A DNA stretch of 64,000 bases from Cyanobacteria bacterium REEB67 (GTDB lineage Bacteria; Cyanobacteriota; Vampirovibrionia; Obscuribacterales; Obscuribacteraceae). Below the pieces are notes generated by a model. That model had not been told where the DNA came from and made no database searches. It was given only the letters and a program-made list of their open reading frames with translations. The translations under genes were made by a program, and so were the position numbers. The stretch spans positions 1-64,000 of the forward strand of contig JAGXAB010000024.1 of the NCBI GenBank assembly GCA_018971775.1, read 5' to 3'. Shown one piece after another: positions 33,493 to 42,577 of the stretch. The first letter of the stretch is position 1. Every line of letters begins with the position of its first letter.

Positions 33493-34758
33493 TTGATTGG
33501 ATTGCACTGGCAAAAGGCGCTCTTTACTTTGATTTGTCGGACGATATCGGCCCTGCTCCTCTTTGCCGCGGTGAACGTGGTCATTGGCGCAGCGCCTCCT
33601 CCGCCTCCGGAAGCTTTCAAAGCTGCCGATTTTATCTTAAACGCCCGGATTCTCGCCGAAGGCAAACCCTCTAGCTGGTGGCTGGCGCGTTCATACATGA
33701 CTGCACCACATCAGCCGGAAGTCGTCATTTGCGGAAGTTCGCAAATTGGTGGGTTGCAAGCTGCTGATGCTCGCGTTTTGAACAAGCCGATTGATTTTGT
33801 CGAAAATCACCATTGTGATGTCCTGGAGCGAGATTTGCGCGGCAAACTCGGCATCAATCCCTACGTGTTCATATCCGCCTTACCCGGGGCGATGATTTCG
33901 GACCATTTTGCCATTGCCAAATCGCTTTTTGCTGCCAAAGGCAAACCGGCCTTGCTGGTGCTCACCGTATCGCCCCGCGATTTTATCGACAACACTTTAC
34001 CTGGAGCCGGTGCCACCGAGCCGTACAAATTTTTCTCCGCTCATAGCGATCTGACTTCTTTTACCGATATTGCTTACAACGACGGCTGGTCTCGTATGTC
34101 GCATTTTGTTTCGAGCGAATTGCCCCTGCGCAGGCTTACTACCGAGATCGAAAATGCGCAGCATCACTGGACGGAGGTAAACTCAGACTCGCCTGCTGAC
34201 ACCACCTGTGGTGTGGAGCAAAAAGCTGCCGCCGCCGCCGACCTCTCGCAGCAGGTCAAGTTTGTCATGGGCGGCTATCAAGGCAATATTCGGCCGGGTG
34301 ATGCTGTTCTCTATCCAAGTCACTTAAAGATTTTCGTCAACAATGTCGGTGATTATAAAAAACGTTACCGCAATACTCATCCGGCCAATTACGAAGCGCA
34401 GATGCAGTACTTCAAAAATTATCTCAGTTATCTGAGCGATCAAGGAGTCCGTGTTCTGGTCGTCGGCATGCCTTTAACCGAGCTCAATCGCGATATTTTA
34501 CCCGCTGATTTCTGGCAAGAGTTTCGCGGTCGCTTGCTGCTCACCTGCGGTTCTACAGGAGCGGAATGGCTTGATCTGAGCGACAGTAAAGCTTTCACCG
34601 TGGACGATTTTGTCGATACTGTCCACCTTAACGCCGATGGCGGCGTCAAGCTGGCTGACAAAATTGCCAACCGCATCGGTTCGTCGCGCGAGCTGAGCGC
34701 AGCACTCTACAGCCGACTACCGGCTGTCGCAGCCAAAGAAGCACCGGAAACGTTTTAA
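33493..34758 (+). CDS. Exported SGNH/GDSL-like protein of unknown substrate
   Basis: The N-terminal hydrophobic segment (LFTLICRTISALLLFAAVNVV) is an export signal or anchor. The domain has an SGNH-like pattern: VVICGSSQIGGLQ near residue 75 (nucleophile Ser in a GSS turn) and DFVDTVHLNADGGVKLADKIA near residue 375 (Asp and His). This resembles DltD/AlgX-type O-acylation proteins and SGNH esterases that modify surface polymers. The start is uncertain (TTG at 33493). The 3' end converges with the esterase gene with a 6-nt gap. The structured RNA candidate lies directly upstream. Confidence 0.65.
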   Translation: MIGLHWQKALFTLICRTISALLLFAAVNVVIGAAPPPPPEAFKAADFILNARILAEGKPSSWWLARSYMTAPHQPEVVICGSSQIGGLQAADARVLNKPIDFVENHHCDVLERDLRGKLGINPYVFISALPGAMISDHFAIAKSLFAAKGKPALLVLTVSPRDFIDNTLPGAGATEPYKFFSAHSDLTSFTDIAYNDGWSRMSHFVSSELPLRRLTTEIENAQHHWTEVNSDSPADTTCGVEQKAAAAADLSQQVKFVMGGYQGNIRPGDAVLYPSHLKIFVNNVGDYKKRYRNTHPANYEAQMQYFKNYLSYLSDQGVRVLVVGMPLTELNRDILPADFWQEFRGRLLLTCGSTGAEWLDLSDSKAFTVDDFVDTVHLNADGGVKLADKIANRIGSSRELSAALYSRLPAVAAKEAPETF

Positions 34759-34764
34759 GCGCGA

Positions 34765-35700
34765 CTATTCCTGGGCTGGTATCATGCCGATCGTCGCCAG
34801 CCACGTCTCTGCGAGTCTTGGCCATTTGCTCACAGGCAGCTTCGAGGGTCTCAGCCCAAAGGCATGGCCGCCCTGTGCGTAGAGATGCATTTCCACCGGC
34901 ACTCCCGCTTTTTTCAAAGCGCGGTAATAGACGAGTGAATGCTCGACTGGGTCGACTGGATCATCTTCGTTTTGGAGCAGAAACGTCGGCGGAGTATCCT
35001 TCGTCGGACGAATATCGGAATTCAACTCAAATTTATTTTTATCGATCCAGAGATGTCCCGGATAGACCGGTATGGCAAAGTCCGGGCGGCAGCTGACTTT
35101 ATCTGCGGCGTCGACGAAGGGATAAAGGCGATGTGCGTAGCGCGTGCTGATCGCTGCCACCAGATGACCCCCCGCCGAAAAACCGATCACGCCGATTTTA
35201 TGCGGATCGATATGCCACTGGGCCGCTCGCTGACGTACCAGACCGAGCGTTCTCTGAGCGTCTTGTAGAGCTTGCAGAGAGCCTCTTGGCGGAAAAAGCT
35301 TTTCGCTGGGCACCCGGTATTTCAGCAGGATTGCTGTTAGTCCTCGTGAGACCAGCCAGTCGCAAATTTCCGTACCTTCGAGATCCATGGCTAAATCTTT
35401 ATAGCCGCCTCCGGGACAAACAATCACAGCTGCGCCAGTATTTTTAATCGATGGTGAATAGACCGTCATCGTCGGCCGTGTGACATTGTTTACACCGTCG
35501 TTGGGCGTGAAGTATTCCGGTCCTTTCGAGGGCAGCGCATTGGGCGCCGCTCCCGGCCAGATCGGGATTTGTTTGTGACCGGGTGTCGGCTCCCAGGTTG
35601 CAGCCAGGGCGGCAGATATAAGGGGTGGCGACGTGGCAAGCACCGTAAGTGCTGTAAGTGCTGTGAGTGCTGTCAGCGATAGCAATTTCTTTATAAGCAT
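34765..35700 (-). CDS. Exported alpha/beta hydrolase (acetyl-esterase type)
   Basis: The 311-residue protein has a signal peptide made partly of a TALTALTALT repeat. The hydrolase core shows the oxyanion segment VIVCPGGGYKDLAMDLEG, the nucleophile elbow IGFSAGGHLVAA, the acid in NEDDPVDP and the His in QGGHAFGL. This is the pattern of acetyl-xylan-esterase-like and similar carbohydrate esterases. It is 34 nt downstream of the small CxxC membrane protein gene, so it may be the last gene of the operon starting at 42145. Confidence 0.85.
   Translation of the reverse strand: MLIKKLLSLTALTALTALTVLATSPPLISAALAATWEPTPGHKQIPIWPGAAPNALPSKGPEYFTPNDGVNNVTRPTMTVYSPSIKNTGAAVIVCPGGGYKDLAMDLEGTEICDWLVSRGLTAILLKYRVPSEKLFPPRGSLQALQDAQRTLGLVRQRAAQWHIDPHKIGVIGFSAGGHLVAAISTRYAHRLYPFVDAADKVSCRPDFAIPVYPGHLWIDKNKFELNSDIRPTKDTPPTFLLQNEDDPVDPVEHSLVYYRALKKAGVPVEMHLYAQGGHAFGLRPSKLPVSKWPRLAETWLATIGMIPAQE
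35645..35671 (-). repeat. 9-bp tandem repeat in a signal peptide
   Basis: Three units of GTAAGTGCT type on + (encoding Leu-Thr-Ala on the minus strand) form the hydrophobic core of the esterase signal peptide. Confidence 0.85.
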
Positions 35701-35734
35701 CGTTTTTGCTCGTTGGTGGTCAGGGACTTGCCTA

Positions 35735-36067
35735 TTACTGGTCTTCTGCTACCGGTGCTACAGCGGCCGGCGCTAGTGCTTCTGCCATTTCTGTAGCATT
35801 TAGCGAATCTATCGAATCTACCGAATCTATCGAATCTATCGAATCTACTGAATCTACCGAATCTACTGCATCGACTCTGCCTTGACGATAGCTCGTGCAA
35901 GAAATGGCGCTTGCACGCTCGCTTTTTTGACAAAGACTGGCGCTATTGTAGCGGCAGTCGGTGCAGAGAAATTCTCCACCACCAATGCGGAAGCGTATGC
36001 AGACGATGCTGAGGGCAAGAGCCCCAAGCACCACCAGTGATGCTTCTATCCAATGTATGAGATCCAT
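35735..36067 (-). CDS. Small membrane protein with CxxC and a VDS-repeat tail
   Basis: The 110-residue product has one membrane segment (IEASLVVLGALALSIVCI), then FLCTDCRYNSASLC, a CxxC plus further Cys that could bind metal or form a disulfide, and then a tail of (V/I)-D-S repeats coded by seven 9-bp units. The ATG at 36067 shares its A with the TGA stop of the permease gene (TGATG), so translation is coupled to the transporter. AAGGGAG lies just upstream. Its role with the transporter is unknown. Confidence 0.65.
   Translation of the reverse strand: MDLIHWIEASLVVLGALALSIVCIRFRIGGGEFLCTDCRYNSASLCQKSERASAISCTSYRQGRVDAVDSVDSVDSIDSIDSVDSIDSLNATEMAEALAPAAVAPVAEDQ
35805..35867 (-). repeat. Seven 9-bp units coding for (V/I)-D-S repeats
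   Basis: GAATCTATC-type units, differing only in the last two bases. They keep the frame of the minus-strand gene; the alternative minus frame reads R-F-D/G repeats but has no gene context. Confidence 0.92.
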
Positions 36068-37224
36068 CAATGTCTCCCTTGCAGCTTAGGGTCGAGTACG
36101 TCACGCAGCACATCACCGATGCTGTTGAAGCACAAAATGGTCACGAAAATAAGAAAGCCCGGAGCAATCAGCCAGGGCTGGTTGAGCAATTCGTTGGGCT
36201 GGTCCATTGCCGCTTTAAGCATGTTGCCCCAGCTGGCATCCGGTTGCTGGATACCGAGGCCAATCAAGCTCAGACTGCTTTCGGCCAGGATAAAATTGGG
36301 CACTTGCAGGGTGGCCGCTACGATTACGTAGCTGGCCGTTTGCGGCAAAACGTGCCTGACGATGTTTTGAAATTCGGGTAGACCGAGCGCCCGCGCCGAC
36401 TGGACGAATTCCTCCTCGCGGATCGAGAGTACCATGCCGCGGATCACGCGGGCCAGCGGTGACCAGCCGATAAAGGAGAGTATAACTGTGATCAGGGCAA
36501 AGCGCTGGGCGCTGGACATACCAGTTGGCAGCACCGCGGCCAGACCGATCAAAAGATAAAAGGAGGGGATGGACATCACCGCTTCGGCAAAACGCATCAT
36601 GGCATTGTCGACGGCGCCGCCCAAATGTCCTGATATGCCACCATAGAGGATACCAATTGGAAAGGCGATGAGGAGGCCGAGAAAACCAATGGTCAGGCTC
36701 TTTTGCGATCCGAAAAACAGACGCGAATAATTATCGCGGCCATTCATGTCGGCACCGAGGATAAATAAACGGGCCGGTGCTTGGACGCCAAAGAGATGGA
36801 TGTTTGCTGGAATGAAGCCGAGCAGTTTGTAAGACTCTCCATGAGTGAACAGGTGGATCGGATATTTGCTGCCTTCGACTTCGCTAAAGGTCTGTTGATA
36901 GGTGGACAGATTGTTGTGCTGCTCGATTTGCAAGACATAAGGAGCACAGAAATTGCCCTGGTCATCGTAAATATGAATGAGGGTGGCAGGAGCGTTTCCG
37001 ATTGTAGTGTCACCAAATTCCATGCTGTAGGGTGCGAAAAAATCGGCGAAGGCGGCGGCGCTATAGAAGCAGAAAAGTACAATCATGGCGGCGCGCGCCA
37101 TCTTGTCATGCCAGAGTTTACCGAATACCCCTCTTTTGCGACCAAGCGCTTTCAGGGGCGGTGCAGCCGGCGCCGCACTAGGCGGCTGTGGCGGAGTGAT
37201 GGCATTCGTGGCAGCCGGAGGCAT
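36067..37224 (-). CDS. Peptide/nickel-type ABC transporter permease (OppC/DppC-like)
   Basis: This is an inner-membrane permease of 385 residues. The EAA loop that contacts the ATPase is readable as EEFVQSARALGLPEFQNIVRHVLPQ; VMSIPSFYLLIGLAAVLP and ESSLSLIGLGIQQPDASWGNML are typical of the OppC group. A periplasmic loop of about 100 residues sits between the first and second membrane segments, as in OppC. The start is ATG 37224, sharing its A with the TGA stop of the upstream permease gene. It converts substrate delivered by the two lipoproteins into import, but no ATPase gene is seen here. Confidence 0.93.
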   Translation of the reverse strand: MPPAATNAITPPQPPSAAPAAPPLKALGRKRGVFGKLWHDKMARAAMIVLFCFYSAAAFADFFAPYSMEFGDTTIGNAPATLIHIYDDQGNFCAPYVLQIEQHNNLSTYQQTFSEVEGSKYPIHLFTHGESYKLLGFIPANIHLFGVQAPARLFILGADMNGRDNYSRLFFGSQKSLTIGFLGLLIAFPIGILYGGISGHLGGAVDNAMMRFAEAVMSIPSFYLLIGLAAVLPTGMSSAQRFALITVILSFIGWSPLARVIRGMVLSIREEEFVQSARALGLPEFQNIVRHVLPQTASYVIVAATLQVPNFILAESSLSLIGLGIQQPDASWGNMLKAAMDQPNELLNQPWLIAPGFLIFVTILCFNSIGDVLRDVLDPKLQGRH

Positions 37225-38192
37225 CAATCTATTGTTATCCTCGGGTCTGTGATTTTCAATAAAACATCGGCGAGAAGATTGCCGACGATAAGCATGATCG
37301 CACCCATCATAATCGAGGCCATGACCAGATTGATGTCCTTGGTCTGGACGGCGCCTAAAGTGAGGAAGCCGAGCCCGGGATAGCCCAGCACCATTTCGGT
37401 GATGGCGGCTCCCGAGAGCAGGCTGGCAAATTCAAAGCCGAGCAGGGTGATGAGCGGATTAACGGCGTTGCGCAGGGCGTGTTTGTAGATTACTCTTGTC
37501 TCGTCCACGCCTTTGGCGCGAGCGGTGCGTACATAATCGGCGCGCAGGACATCGAGAAGATTGCTGCGCACCTGGCGTTGAATACCAGCCAGTTGTATAA
37601 AAGTAAGCACGCAGACCGGCATGATCAAATGGTGGCCTATATCGAGCATCTGTTGCCAGCCGTTCAGTTCGTTGTAATTGGCCGATGTCATACCGCCGAT
37701 AGGCATCAGACCGGTGGCCAGTGCCACCATCAAAAGCAGGAAACACATCAAAAAAGTAGGCATGGACATGCCGACCGACGAAATCAGGCTGAAAAACTTA
37801 TCGATAATAGTGCCGCGGTGTACGGCTGCGTAGACCCCGGCCGGCAGTGCAATCAACCAGGTGAAGGCGAAGGTGAACATATTCAGCAAAAGCGTATTGC
37901 CGGCACAGGTAAACAGCCTGCCGGCTACGGATCCACCAGTAGATGAAACGCCCAGATTGCCCTGCATTGTGTTCGATAGCCAGATGTAATACTGGATCGG
38001 AGCAGGCTTGTTCAAGCCGAGCCTTTCTTCCTCGGCCTCGATTGCCGCTTGTGAAACCGAGGGATTGGCGCGCATGGTGGCGAGCGGATCTACCGGTGAG
38101 AGTTTGAGCATGGTGAAGGCCATGATCGAAATCAGAAAGAGCAGAGGCAAAGCCTGTAGCACCCGCTTGAAGATATAGACCGGTAGCGACAT
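37224..38192 (-). CDS. Peptide/nickel-type ABC transporter permease (OppB/DppB-like)
   Basis: The 322-residue permease starts MSLPVYIFKRVLQALPLLFLIS, as OppB proteins do. It has the conserved FAFTWLIALPAGVYAAVHRGT region and the EAA loop LRADYVRTARAKGVDETRVI followed by KHALRNAVNPLITLLG. About six membrane segments can be seen. The ATG follows the stop of the binding-protein gene directly (TAAATG). Confidence 0.94.
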   Translation of the reverse strand: MSLPVYIFKRVLQALPLLFLISIMAFTMLKLSPVDPLATMRANPSVSQAAIEAEEERLGLNKPAPIQYYIWLSNTMQGNLGVSSTGGSVAGRLFTCAGNTLLLNMFTFAFTWLIALPAGVYAAVHRGTIIDKFFSLISSVGMSMPTFLMCFLLLMVALATGLMPIGGMTSANYNELNGWQQMLDIGHHLIMPVCVLTFIQLAGIQRQVRSNLLDVLRADYVRTARAKGVDETRVIYKHALRNAVNPLITLLGFEFASLLSGAAITEMVLGYPGLGFLTLGAVQTKDINLVMASIMMGAIMLIVGNLLADVLLKITDPRITID

Positions 38193-40226
38193 TTACTGGC
38201 CTCCTTTCAAATAGATTTCTTCCAGGTTATACATCGATCCTTTCGGCGTGTAGTAGACACTGCCGTATGGTGTGGGGCGATAATTACCGACGTGATTTTT
38301 GGCGGCGGTGAGCATGACATTGGTGTAAATGAAGATTAGCGGCTGTTCTTCATAGACGATTTCCTGGAAGCGGTTGTAGAGTTTGTGGCGCGCCGCCTCG
38401 TCATAGGTGCCGGCGGCGGCGTCGAGGCAGTGGTCTATTTCTTTTTCCCAGGGACGCACATCTTTAAGATCCGGGACTTTCTCGTCCTTGCACTGCCGGC
38501 TGTCAAACATATGCATGCGGGCGTTCGATTTCCAGATATTCGCTCCGCCGTAAGGCTCGAAGCGCGAACCGGAAAGCCCCATCATCACTGCCTCAAACTC
38601 CAGCGACTGGTGGACGCGGTCGATCATGGCGTTAAATTCCATGGGTTGATATTTTGCCTTGATACCGAGCTTCTTCAGGTCTTCTTTGATAATGATGCAG
38701 ACTGCGTCGCGAATGTTGTTGCCACTATTGGTGGTGAGGTCAAATTCTACGGCATTACCTTTTGCGTCGTAGAGTTGACCGTCTTTTTTGACAAAGCCTC
38801 CATGACTTAGCAGGGCGGCCGCTTCCTCGAGCGAATAGTCAATCGGTTTGAGCGCTTTGTCGAAGTAGAGACTGGCCGGTGTTTCGACGGTGTAGAGAGG
38901 GTAACCCACCCCTTTCAAGACATTATTGATGATGCTGCGGCGATTGATCGCGTGGGATAGCGCTTTTCTAAAATCGAGATTGTTGAACCATTCCTGTTTG
39001 ACCGGATCGACAAAAAACTTACCGCTCTTGGGATTTTTACGCCGGGAGAGATTGAGGATGATGAAATAGGTGCCGTCATCAGGACCGAGATTGTAGAGGG
39101 TAAAATTGAGTTGCTGCTCCTTGTGCTTGAGCATATTGGCGTCCTGACCGCGCACGCTTTTGACGTCTAGCAAGTCGAGCTCGCCGCCGAGAAACTTCAT
39201 AATCTCCGTATTTTGCTCGGGTACGATACCGACGCTTACTTTATCGAGGTAAGGCAAGTGCTGGCCTTTGCTGTCCACCATCCCAAAATACGGGTTGCGT
39301 TTGAGCTCGTAGCGCTGGCCGACAACGTAGCGCTCGAGTATGAAAGGGCCGCTGCCGACCATTGTTTTGGGATCGCAGTTGATGTCCCAAAAATTGTGAA
39401 ATTCGTCTTTCGGTCGTCTGGTGAGGGGCTCGAGCACATGCTTGGGTGCCACCATGACGGCATTTAAATTATAGAGAAAGGGAGCGAAAGGTTTTTGGAA
39501 AACGAAATCAACGGTCAAATCATTTATTTTGTTCACCGCCGGATAATCGCCTGTGACCGAGAGCGTATCGCGGTGACTGATTTCGCCAAAGCCTTCTTTG
39601 ACCACAGTGCCGTATGTAAAAACGACATCGTCTGCGGTGAGGGGATGGCCGTCGGACCATTTGAGACCCTTGCGCAAGACGAAACGCACGGTTTTGCCGT
39701 CGGGACTGACCGTGAAGGATTTGGCCAGACGGGGAATCGGTTTGCCGGTCCAGGGATCGTAATCGACCAGCGATTCGTTTTGAATGAGGCCGATACCATG
39801 GCTGGTGACATCATTGGTATCGAGACCGTTAAAAGTTTTGGGGCCTGCTCCGAATTCCGCCAGTCTCAGCGTGCCGCCAAATTTTCCGACTTCACCCCGA
39901 CCCTGCCAGTATTCATTGCCGGCGCTGTCGGTGTAGAGTTTGCGGGGACCGGGATCGGCAAAAAGTACTCTGGTGATCGGACTTTCATCGCTTGATCCTG
40001 AGGCTGTGCTCGCCTTTTTCTTGCTTCTACTCTTTTCGTCTGCTGGAAGCAGAGTCTCGGCCAAATTTCGGCTCGCACCGCCGGGCAAGCGCGGCGGCGG
40101 CGCAATGCAGGCGCTAAGAAATGGTTGGCTGAGGACAAGTAAGGCCGCTACTTTTGCTGCCGTCGAATGGAGCGGCATCTTATGAATGCTCAATAGTCGG
40201 CTAGAAGTCATCTTTGATCTTTTCAC
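38193..40226 (-). CDS. Family 5 extracellular solute-binding lipoprotein, copy 2
   Basis: This is a periplasmic substrate-binding lipoprotein for a peptide-type ABC importer, with a lipobox LSAC near residue 40 after a hydrophobic LLVLSQPF stretch. The mature domain has the SBP_bac_5 pattern: a variable start, LVDYDPWTGKPIPRLAKSFT, LRKGLKWSDGHPLTADDVVF and repeated aromatic blocks. It has 677 residues. GTG 40226 overlaps the stop of the preceding gene (GTGA). It is a diverged paralogue of the upstream gene, so the transporter has two binding proteins. Confidence 0.92.
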   Translation of the reverse strand: MKRSKMTSSRLLSIHKMPLHSTAAKVAALLVLSQPFLSACIAPPPRLPGGASRNLAETLLPADEKSRSKKKASTASGSSDESPITRVLFADPGPRKLYTDSAGNEYWQGRGEVGKFGGTLRLAEFGAGPKTFNGLDTNDVTSHGIGLIQNESLVDYDPWTGKPIPRLAKSFTVSPDGKTVRFVLRKGLKWSDGHPLTADDVVFTYGTVVKEGFGEISHRDTLSVTGDYPAVNKINDLTVDFVFQKPFAPFLYNLNAVMVAPKHVLEPLTRRPKDEFHNFWDINCDPKTMVGSGPFILERYVVGQRYELKRNPYFGMVDSKGQHLPYLDKVSVGIVPEQNTEIMKFLGGELDLLDVKSVRGQDANMLKHKEQQLNFTLYNLGPDDGTYFIILNLSRRKNPKSGKFFVDPVKQEWFNNLDFRKALSHAINRRSIINNVLKGVGYPLYTVETPASLYFDKALKPIDYSLEEAAALLSHGGFVKKDGQLYDAKGNAVEFDLTTNSGNNIRDAVCIIIKEDLKKLGIKAKYQPMEFNAMIDRVHQSLEFEAVMMGLSGSRFEPYGGANIWKSNARMHMFDSRQCKDEKVPDLKDVRPWEKEIDHCLDAAAGTYDEAARHKLYNRFQEIVYEEQPLIFIYTNVMLTAAKNHVGNYRPTPYGSVYYTPKGSMYNLEEIYLKGGQ

Positions 40227-42145
40227 TTCAGCCAGATCTCTTCGATATTGTGCAGGCCAAGCGACTGTTGAGATAAGGGCGTCGGATTATAGTTTTGCAG
40301 CGTATTGCGCGCTCCGACGATGAAAGTGCCGGTCGCTGTATAGATGAAGGGGCTTTCCTGATAGAGGATTTCGTCGACCCTGTTATAGAGCGCTTTGCGT
40401 TCGGTCGGATCAAATGTCTGCGGCCCGCGCGCCATCAGCAGGTCTATTTCTCTTTCCCAGGAGCGCGCATCGGTGACTATCACTTTGCCCTTCATATCGG
40501 GTAGACGTTGATCGAAAAGATGCAAGCGACCATCGCTCATATAGACGTTGGCGCTGTCATTTGGCTCGAGGGGATCGCCGCCGCTCAAGCTGAAGAGCAC
40601 CGCCTGCCAGTCGAGAGAGTGGCCGAGTTTGTCGGTGAGTGTATTGAAATTGAGCTCGCCGTAATTGACTTTGATACCGATTCTTTTCATGTCTTCGCTA
40701 AAAGCATTGCCGACAAAAGTCCAGTAAGGCGAACCGGAAGCGGTGAGCAGGTCGAATTCTACGCGGTGATCTTCTCTGTCGTAAAGATTGCCTGAGGCAT
40801 CCCATTTAAAGCCGGATTTGGCCAGAAGCGCGCGGGCCAGGCGCAGGTCTTCGGGGAAGGGGCGGAGCCTGGTGTCATAGAAGGGGCTGCTTGAAACTTG
40901 ACCGCAAAAGGCTTCGCTGCCCAGACCTTTCAAATAGTTTTTGACGATCGCTTTGCGGTCCATCGAATGATTAATTGCCTGGCGAAAATTGACATCATTA
41001 AACCAGGCCGATTTAATCGGGTCTACGTAAGGCTTGCCGGTAGAGGGATCCTTGCGCCGATTGAGATTGAAAGTGAGAAAATTGGAGCTCACCATCGGCC
41101 CAAAATCATAGAGTTTGTAATTGCCCTGATCGGCGCTCGAGACCAGATCTCCTGCGTCGCGCGGACGGAGCATGGTGATGTCTATTTCTTTAGCGCGAAA
41201 CTTGAGTAGATTGGTGTTGACGTCGGTGACAATCGTAAAGACGATCTTGTCGAGATAGGGCAAACGATTGCCGGCCGGATCGACACCAAAATAATTTTGC
41301 GTCTTTTTGAAAACGACTCGCTGGCCACCGACGAATTCCGCCAGGACAAAGGGCCCGCTCGTCACGAATTGAGCCGGTTTGCTTTCGCTCGACCAGAGCT
41401 GATTGAAGGCTTCGCGCCCATTCTTTGCTTTCAGTATAGGAGCGATCACATGTTCTGGCGCAATCGGTAAGTTGAGAGCTTTAGTGAAAGGCACGAAAGG
41501 TTTGGCCGTGACGAATTTATTGGTCAGGCTGTCGACCACGGTGACAGTCGGCGATTGACCGTCGACAGCGGTGACATCTCGCAGGGAGCTATTGCCGTAA
41601 CCACCTTTGACGATCGTATTCCAGGTGAAGGCGACGTCGGCGGAGGTGATTGGTTTGCCGTCCGACCAGGTCAGGCCCTTGCGTAAATGGGTTATATAAG
41701 TGCGGTGATCCGGCAGTGCTTCGATACTGGCGGCAAGGGCTGGCACGACCCGGCCCCTGAAATAATCGATGTCGACGAGTCCGGCAAACATCATGGCGCT
41801 CAATTCGCGTGATGTCGAATCGGTGGCCTGCCAGTAGTTGAAGGTGTGTGGATCGGCCCCGATGATACTGCGTTGCAGTGTCCCACCACCTTTCCCCTGA
41901 GGGTAGCGTCCCTGCCGCAGCTCGGCACCGCCGATGGTGACAGTTTTAAACTGTCCGGGGGCGGGCCGATCGCATTTCTGAATCGGAGAGTTGGCCGAGA
42001 GCTTCGGCTCTTCTTCCGGCCTTGACAAGGCGGTGCGTCTGGATCCCCCAGCGACGCAGGCCGGCAGAGTAAAGGCCATTAGAGTCGCAGCCAGAGCTAA
42101 GAAGAGGCGTTCGGTGGATAGATGCTGGCGCTGCGTTGACGACAT
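40223..42145 (-). CDS. Family 5 extracellular solute-binding lipoprotein, copy 1
   Basis: This is the first gene of the leftward transporter operon. The 640-residue protein has a signal ending in the lipobox LPAC (about residue 30). SBP_bac_5 features include LRKGLTWSDGKPITSADVAFTW, KPFVPFTKALNLPIAPEHVI and RQAINHSMDRKAIVKNYLKG. It is related to the next gene along most of its length, and a tandem duplication is the simplest explanation. The expected substrates are oligopeptides or related amphipathic molecules. Confidence 0.92.
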   Translation of the reverse strand: MSSTQRQHLSTERLFLALAATLMAFTLPACVAGGSRRTALSRPEEEPKLSANSPIQKCDRPAPGQFKTVTIGGAELRQGRYPQGKGGGTLQRSIIGADPHTFNYWQATDSTSRELSAMMFAGLVDIDYFRGRVVPALAASIEALPDHRTYITHLRKGLTWSDGKPITSADVAFTWNTIVKGGYGNSSLRDVTAVDGQSPTVTVVDSLTNKFVTAKPFVPFTKALNLPIAPEHVIAPILKAKNGREAFNQLWSSESKPAQFVTSGPFVLAEFVGGQRVVFKKTQNYFGVDPAGNRLPYLDKIVFTIVTDVNTNLLKFRAKEIDITMLRPRDAGDLVSSADQGNYKLYDFGPMVSSNFLTFNLNRRKDPSTGKPYVDPIKSAWFNDVNFRQAINHSMDRKAIVKNYLKGLGSEAFCGQVSSSPFYDTRLRPFPEDLRLARALLAKSGFKWDASGNLYDREDHRVEFDLLTASGSPYWTFVGNAFSEDMKRIGIKVNYGELNFNTLTDKLGHSLDWQAVLFSLSGGDPLEPNDSANVYMSDGRLHLFDQRLPDMKGKVIVTDARSWEREIDLLMARGPQTFDPTERKALYNRVDEILYQESPFIYTATGTFIVGARNTLQNYNPTPLSQQSLGLHNIEEIWLK

Positions 42146-42370
42146 CGGGTATCCCTGGGCTGACTGGCAAAAGCGTAGTCCATGATTTTAGCGTTCTTTC
42201 CGGCCTTGAGACCGCTCCAGGCCAGGGTGGATGTCAAGGAAAAAATTTTAAGTGAGCTTGATGAAAAAAATGCGCCTACAAGAGATATCATGTGTGCTGA
42301 TAAATTAATTTTGCCTGTCCGCCTGTCTGCGGACGGTTACTCCAGGGAGAACGGCTAAGGCCGGGATATT

Positions 42371-42535
42371 ATGGGCGCATCAACCGGGCTTCTTCTGATC
42401 GATTATTTATTTCGACCCTTGCTTCGCTTTGGTTTCAAGTTTTACTTTGTCGGCTTTATACTGCTCTTTCTGGTCTATGGTTTCATCGCCTACAAAGCGT
42501 TGAAATCCGCCTATCTATCCGAGCACCAGTATTAA
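42371..42535 (+). CDS. Very small membrane protein (54 aa)
   Basis: ATG 42371 to TAA 42533-42535 encodes MGASTGLLLIDYLFRPLLRF followed by a clear membrane helix (FYFVGFILLFLVYGFIAY) and a short polar tail. The ribosome-binding site is weak (AAGGCCGGGATATT). It lies divergently from the transporter operon and is in the same frame, 42 nt upstream of the TPR gene. No family is recognised. Confidence 0.55.
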   Translation: MGASTGLLLIDYLFRPLLRFGFKFYFVGFILLFLVYGFIAYKALKSAYLSEHQY

Positions 42536-42577
42536 TCAGTACCAAGCAGTTCTCCTATCAATTTTAAGGTTTCCAGC

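Noticed and set aside
35691-35933. Minus-strand frame with R-F-D/G repeats
   Set aside because: A shifted reading of the same 9-bp repeat as the VDS tail; the VDS frame has the coupled start, membrane segment and CxxC.
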